DNA of 9,924 bases from DASQFU01 sp035632955 (GTDB lineage Bacteria; Eisenbacteria; RBG-16-71-46). Each line of letters begins with the position of its first letter. Within the stretch, counting starts at the first letter, position 1. Below the pieces are notes generated by a model. It saw only the letters and a program-made list of their open reading frames with translations. It did no database searches and was not told where the DNA came from. Made by a program: the position numbers and the translations under genes. Below are positions 7,970 through 9,924 of this stretch, piece by piece. Where the stretch lies: assembly GCA_035632955.1 (NCBI GenBank), contig DASQFU010000120.1, forward strand, positions 1-9,924. Direction: 5' to 3'.

Positions 7970-8066
7970 GGGACCTCGTTCACGTCACCAGCCGGCGGGC
8001 CGCGCGAGCGCGCCATGGCGGACGGTCGCCGTGAAGGGCAGGAGAGACACTCGGAGGATCGAGGCC

Positions 8067-8153
8067 ATGGCGTGCGATAGAATCGCCGTGCACTTTAGCC
8101 GAGCGTCCGAGGCTTGCCAATGCGGGCGCTCGAGGAGGTTTCGTGGTCCCTGA
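8067..8153 (+). CDS. Possible 28-codon cysteine-containing leader ORF (uncertain)
   Basis: ATG at 8067 with a good GGAGG (8053-8057) nine bases upstream opens a 28-codon frame ending TGA at 8151-8153. The peptide starts MACDR and has Cys3, Cys17 and Cys19 (a Cys-Gln-Cys). Its last codons run over the AGGAGG of the downstream trans-sulfuration gene, and its stop overlaps that gene's start by 11 bases, so its translation could expose or block that site. Against it: codon use is unlike real genes here, and the best candidate -10 box on this strand (8078-8083) would start the message downstream of the ATG. It is listed as a candidate only. Confidence 0.15.
   Translation: MACDRIAVHFSRASEACQCGRSRRFRGP
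8078..8083 (+). promoter_or_regulatory. Candidate -10 box for the trans-sulfuration gene
   Basis: TAGAAT matches the sigma-70 -10 box at five of six positions, but no recognisable -35 box lies 16-18 bases upstream. The surrounding CGATAGAAT resembles CGATAGAGT before the aminotransferase (1306-1314). It is embedded in the near-palindrome GCGAT-AGA-ATCGC (8074-8086). A start near 8090 would give a leader of about 53 bases. Confidence 0.3.
8092..8120 (-). promoter_or_regulatory. Probable promoter of the kinase-SAM hydrolase operon
   Basis: On the minus strand TTGGCA (8115-8120, five of six to the -35 box), exactly 17 bases, then TAAAGT (8092-8097, four of six to the -10 box). Transcription would begin near 8085, leaving an untranslated leader of about 115 bases before the kinase ATG at 7969. 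It overlaps the candidate plus-strand start region. Confidence 0.45.
8133..8138 (+). promoter_or_regulatory. Ribosome binding site that fixes the GTG start at 8143
   Basis: AGGAGG, a full Shine-Dalgarno core, ends four bases before GTG at 8143. It supports this start for the trans-sulfuration enzyme although no ATG is available in frame nearby. Confidence 0.6.
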
Positions 8154-9354
8154 CCCCCGATCGAATCGGCGTGCGCGGGGTGTCCGCACACGCGCGGTGC
8201 ACGGTGACGATGTCCATCCATCCGGCCCCGTCAGCACTCCCGTCGTCCATTCCGCGACCTTCTCGTTCCCGAACGTCGAGACGCTCAACCTCGAGCAGGC
8301 GCGCGGGCCGGCCGGCGCGTACTACCAAAGGCTCGGGCATCCGACGCTGCACGCCTGCGAGCAGCGCCTGGCGGCGCTGGCCGGCGCCGAAGCCGCGTTG
8401 CTGTTCAGCGCCGGCATGTCGGCGATCGCGGCGGTGTTCATGAGCCAGTTGCGCTCCGGCGATCACGTCGTCGCGATGCACCAATGCTACGGCGGCACTC
8501 AGTCGTTGCTGCGGTGGGGCGCCGAGAACTGCGGGTGGAGCTACGACCTCGTCGATGCGCGCTCGCCCGATGCTTGGGAGCGCGCGTTCCGCACCGGGAC
8601 GCGCTTGTTCCACGTCGAATCGCCGACGAATCCCACGCTGTGCGTCGTGGATCTGGCGCGTGCGGCCGCGCTCGCGCACTCGCGCGAGGCGCTGCTGGTC
8701 GTGGACAACACGCTCGCGTCCCCGATCGGCCAGCGCCCGCTCGAGCTCGGCGCCGATCTCGTGGTCTACAGCGCGACCAAGTCGATCGGCGGGCACGCGG
8801 ACCTGCTGGCGGGAGTCCTGACCGGTCCCGTGAAGCGTCTGGAGCCGGCGTGGCGCTACCGCAAGACCTTCGGCCCGCTCGCGGGCCCCGAAGTCGCGTG
8901 GCAGATCGAGCGCAGTCTGAAGACCCTGCCGTTGCGCTCGGACGCCATGAACGCCAATGCGCTCGAGCTTGCGCGCCGCTTGAGCGCGCATCCGGGCGTG
9001 GCGCAGGTGTTCTATCCCGGCTTGCCCTCGCACCCCGGCCACGAGCTCGCGAGCCGGCAGATGCTGCGCGGCTTCGGGCCGGTGCTGGCGTTCGAGGTGC
9101 GCGGGGGTCTCGAGGCGGCGGAAGCGACGGTGGCGGCGTTCGAGATCGTGCGTCACGCGCCGAGCCTGGGCAGTGTCGAGTCGCTGGCGAGCGTGCCCGT
9201 CCACACGTCTCACGTGCAGCTCGACGCCGAGGGCCTCGCGAAGGCCGGTATCCCGCCCGGGCTCGTGCGGCTCTCCGCTGGGATCGAGGACGTGGAGGAT
9301 CTGTGGGCCGATCTCGACCAGGCGCTGGTGCGGGCGGCCGCGCTGCGCGTCTAG
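8143..9354 (+). CDS. Trans-sulfuration family PLP enzyme (cystathionine gamma-synthase/lyase-like)
   Basis: A 403-residue Cys/Met-metabolism PLP enzyme, normal length. The family interconverts cysteine, homocysteine and cystathionine or acts on methionine and O-acylhomoserine. Seen: YYQRLGHPT (60-68) with Tyr61 and Arg63 for the PLP phosphate of the partner subunit; FSAGMSAI (88-95); YGGT (116-119) with the stacking Tyr116; ESPTNP (159-164); VVDNT (186-190) with Asp188; SATKSIGGHAD (210-220) with Schiff-base Lys213; SLGSVESL (341-348); and RLSAGIED (376-383) with Arg376 for the substrate carboxylate. Two places differ from the usual family consensus: His67 replaces Asn in the NPT motif, and Ser follows the PLP lysine instead of Tyr. 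Synthase, gamma-lyase and sulfhydrylase cannot be separated from sequence. The GTG start has AGGAGG upstream. Single gene, divergent from the kinase operon. Confidence 0.92.
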   Translation: MVPDPRSNRRARGVRTRAVHGDDVHPSGPVSTPVVHSATFSFPNVETLNLEQARGPAGAYYQRLGHPTLHACEQRLAALAGAEAALLFSAGMSAIAAVFMSQLRSGDHVVAMHQCYGGTQSLLRWGAENCGWSYDLVDARSPDAWERAFRTGTRLFHVESPTNPTLCVVDLARAAALAHSREALLVVDNTLASPIGQRPLELGADLVVYSATKSIGGHADLLAGVLTGPVKRLEPAWRYRKTFGPLAGPEVAWQIERSLKTLPLRSDAMNANALELARRLSAHPGVAQVFYPGLPSHPGHELASRQMLRGFGPVLAFEVRGGLEAAEATVAAFEIVRHAPSLGSVESLASVPVHTSHVQLDAEGLAKAGIPPGLVRLSAGIEDVEDLWADLDQALVRAAALRV

Positions 9355-9360
9355 AACGAC

Positions 9361-9387
9361 GAGCCGGGCCCCGTCGGGCGCCGGCTC
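9361..9387. terminator. GC-rich stem-loop between convergent genes
   Basis: GAGCCGG (9361-9367) pairs with CCGGCTC (9381-9387) as a 7-bp stem; inside it, after a two-base mismatch, three more G-C pairs can form. It lies seven bases after the trans-sulfuration stop (9354) and 19 bases from the fasciclin stop (9406). No T-run follows on either strand, so it is a likely but weak bidirectional terminator. Confidence 0.45.
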
Positions 9388-9405
9388 GGTCGATACGGCG
9401 ATCGC

Positions 9406-9924
9406 CTACTTCGGCAACACCACCTGGTCGAGGACGTGAATCACGCCGTTCGACTGCATGACGTCGTAGGTGGAGATATCGGCGACGTTTCCGCTCTCGT
9501 CACGGATGACGATGTTGCTCGGGCCGTTCATCATCGCGACCAGCGTGCCGCCGCTCGCGGTCTTCAGCGTCGCCGAGCCCTTGCCCGACACGATGAGCTT
9601 GCGGAGCTGCTCGGACGTCAGCCGCCCGGGTACCACGTGGTAGGTCAGCACCTTGACCAGCGCCGGTTTGTTCGCGGCCTTGAGCAGGCCGTCGACGGTG
9701 CCGGCCGGCAGGTTCTCGAACGCGTCGTTGGTCGGCGCGAACACGGTGAATGGACCCTTGCCCTTCAGCGTCTCGACCAGTCCCGCGGCCTTGACCGCCG
9801 CCACCAGGGTCGTGTGATCCGCCGAGTTCACGGCGTTGTCGACGATGTCGCGGGAGGGCAACATGGCCTGACCGCCAACCATGACGGTGCCGGCGGTGAG
9901 CGATGCCTGGGCCATGCCTTGGGC
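9406..9924 (-). CDS. Fasciclin (FAS1) domain protein, exported (5' end off the right edge)
   Basis: The frame is open from the window edge to a TAG at 9406-9408, 172 codons. It contains one FAS1 domain, an extracellular adhesion fold. Counting from the internal ATG at 9915, the first conserved box GPFTVFAPTNDAF is at 54-66, the Tyr-His pair in TYHVVPG at 91-97, and the second box NGVIHVLDQVVLP at 156-168. The segment VMVGGQAMLPSRDIVDNA (11-28) resembles the mature N-terminus of small bacterial secreted fasciclins. The codons before that ATG read Ala-Gln-Gly, and AQA follows at 2-4, like the end of a signal peptide with an Ala-X-Ala cleavage site. The true start is therefore probably upstream of the window, and the ATG at 9915 is not the real start. 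The role is inferred as secreted or surface adhesion. Convergent with the trans-sulfuration gene. Confidence 0.88.
   Translation of the reverse strand, partial: AQGMAQASLTAGTVMVGGQAMLPSRDIVDNAVNSADHTTLVAAVKAAGLVETLKGKGPFTVFAPTNDAFENLPAGTVDGLLKAANKPALVKVLTYHVVPGRLTSEQLRKLIVSGKGSATLKTASGGTLVAMMNGPSNIVIRDESGNVADISTYDVMQSNGVIHVLDQVVLPK

Noticed and set aside
7985..8068. Small minus-strand ORF (MASILRV start) in the kinase leader
   Set aside because: The ATG arises only because GCCATGGC is a palindrome shared with the plus-strand leader ORF. No clear ribosome site and no distinctive composition.
8095..9213. 372-codon frame antisense to the trans-sulfuration gene
   Set aside because: Shadow of a well conserved PLP enzyme gene; Arg/Ala-rich low-information protein.
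1..9924. Search for CRISPR, tRNA, rRNA, insertion sequences, prophage or defence genes
   Set aside because: No regular direct repeats, cloverleaf-like or rRNA-like segments, transposase motifs or integrase motifs were seen by reading; nearly all sequence is covered by ordinary genes.

Overview
The window is GC-rich bacterial chromosome (about two thirds G+C by eye) with strong G/C preference at third codon positions. That bias leaves very long spurious open frames opposite the real genes. Gene content points to a free-living bacterium of a group such as Candidatus Eisenbacteria, Gemmatimonadota or Acidobacteriota: a one-piece Ser/Thr kinase with a transmembrane segment, a TolB/FlgO-like domain and TPR-like repeats, a fasciclin protein, a GH3 hexosaminidase and an S41 protease. 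The phylum is an inference; no rRNA or marker gene is present. No phage, insertion sequence, CRISPR, tRNA or rRNA signal was seen.

Layout: (1) 1-1226, minus strand: a GH3 beta-N-acetylhexosaminidase (NagZ-like) running off the left edge. (2) 1324-4182, plus strand: a class I/II PLP aminotransferase followed 24 bp later by a C-terminal processing protease, probably one operon. (3) 4183-4278: convergent gap with two stem-loops. (4) 7969 down to 4279, minus strand: the large membrane Ser/Thr kinase followed 19 bp later by a SAM hydrolase (adenosine-forming), probably one operon. (5) 7970-8142: divergent control region with overlapping promoter-like elements and a possible cysteine-containing leader ORF. 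(6) 8143-9354, plus strand: a trans-sulfuration family PLP enzyme. (7) 9406-9924, minus strand: a fasciclin-domain protein whose N-terminus lies beyond the right edge.

The aminotransferase (keto-methionine transamination is plausible), the SAM hydrolase (SAM to adenosine and methionine) and the trans-sulfuration enzyme could all touch methionine and sulfur metabolism. They sit in three separate transcription units, so this may be coincidence. NagZ, the CtpA-type protease and the fasciclin protein concern the envelope. I see no clearly new multi-gene system. The points most worth checking are the control region at 7970-8142, the kinase-SAM hydrolase pair, and a short codon-use anomaly with a palindrome inside the aminotransferase gene.
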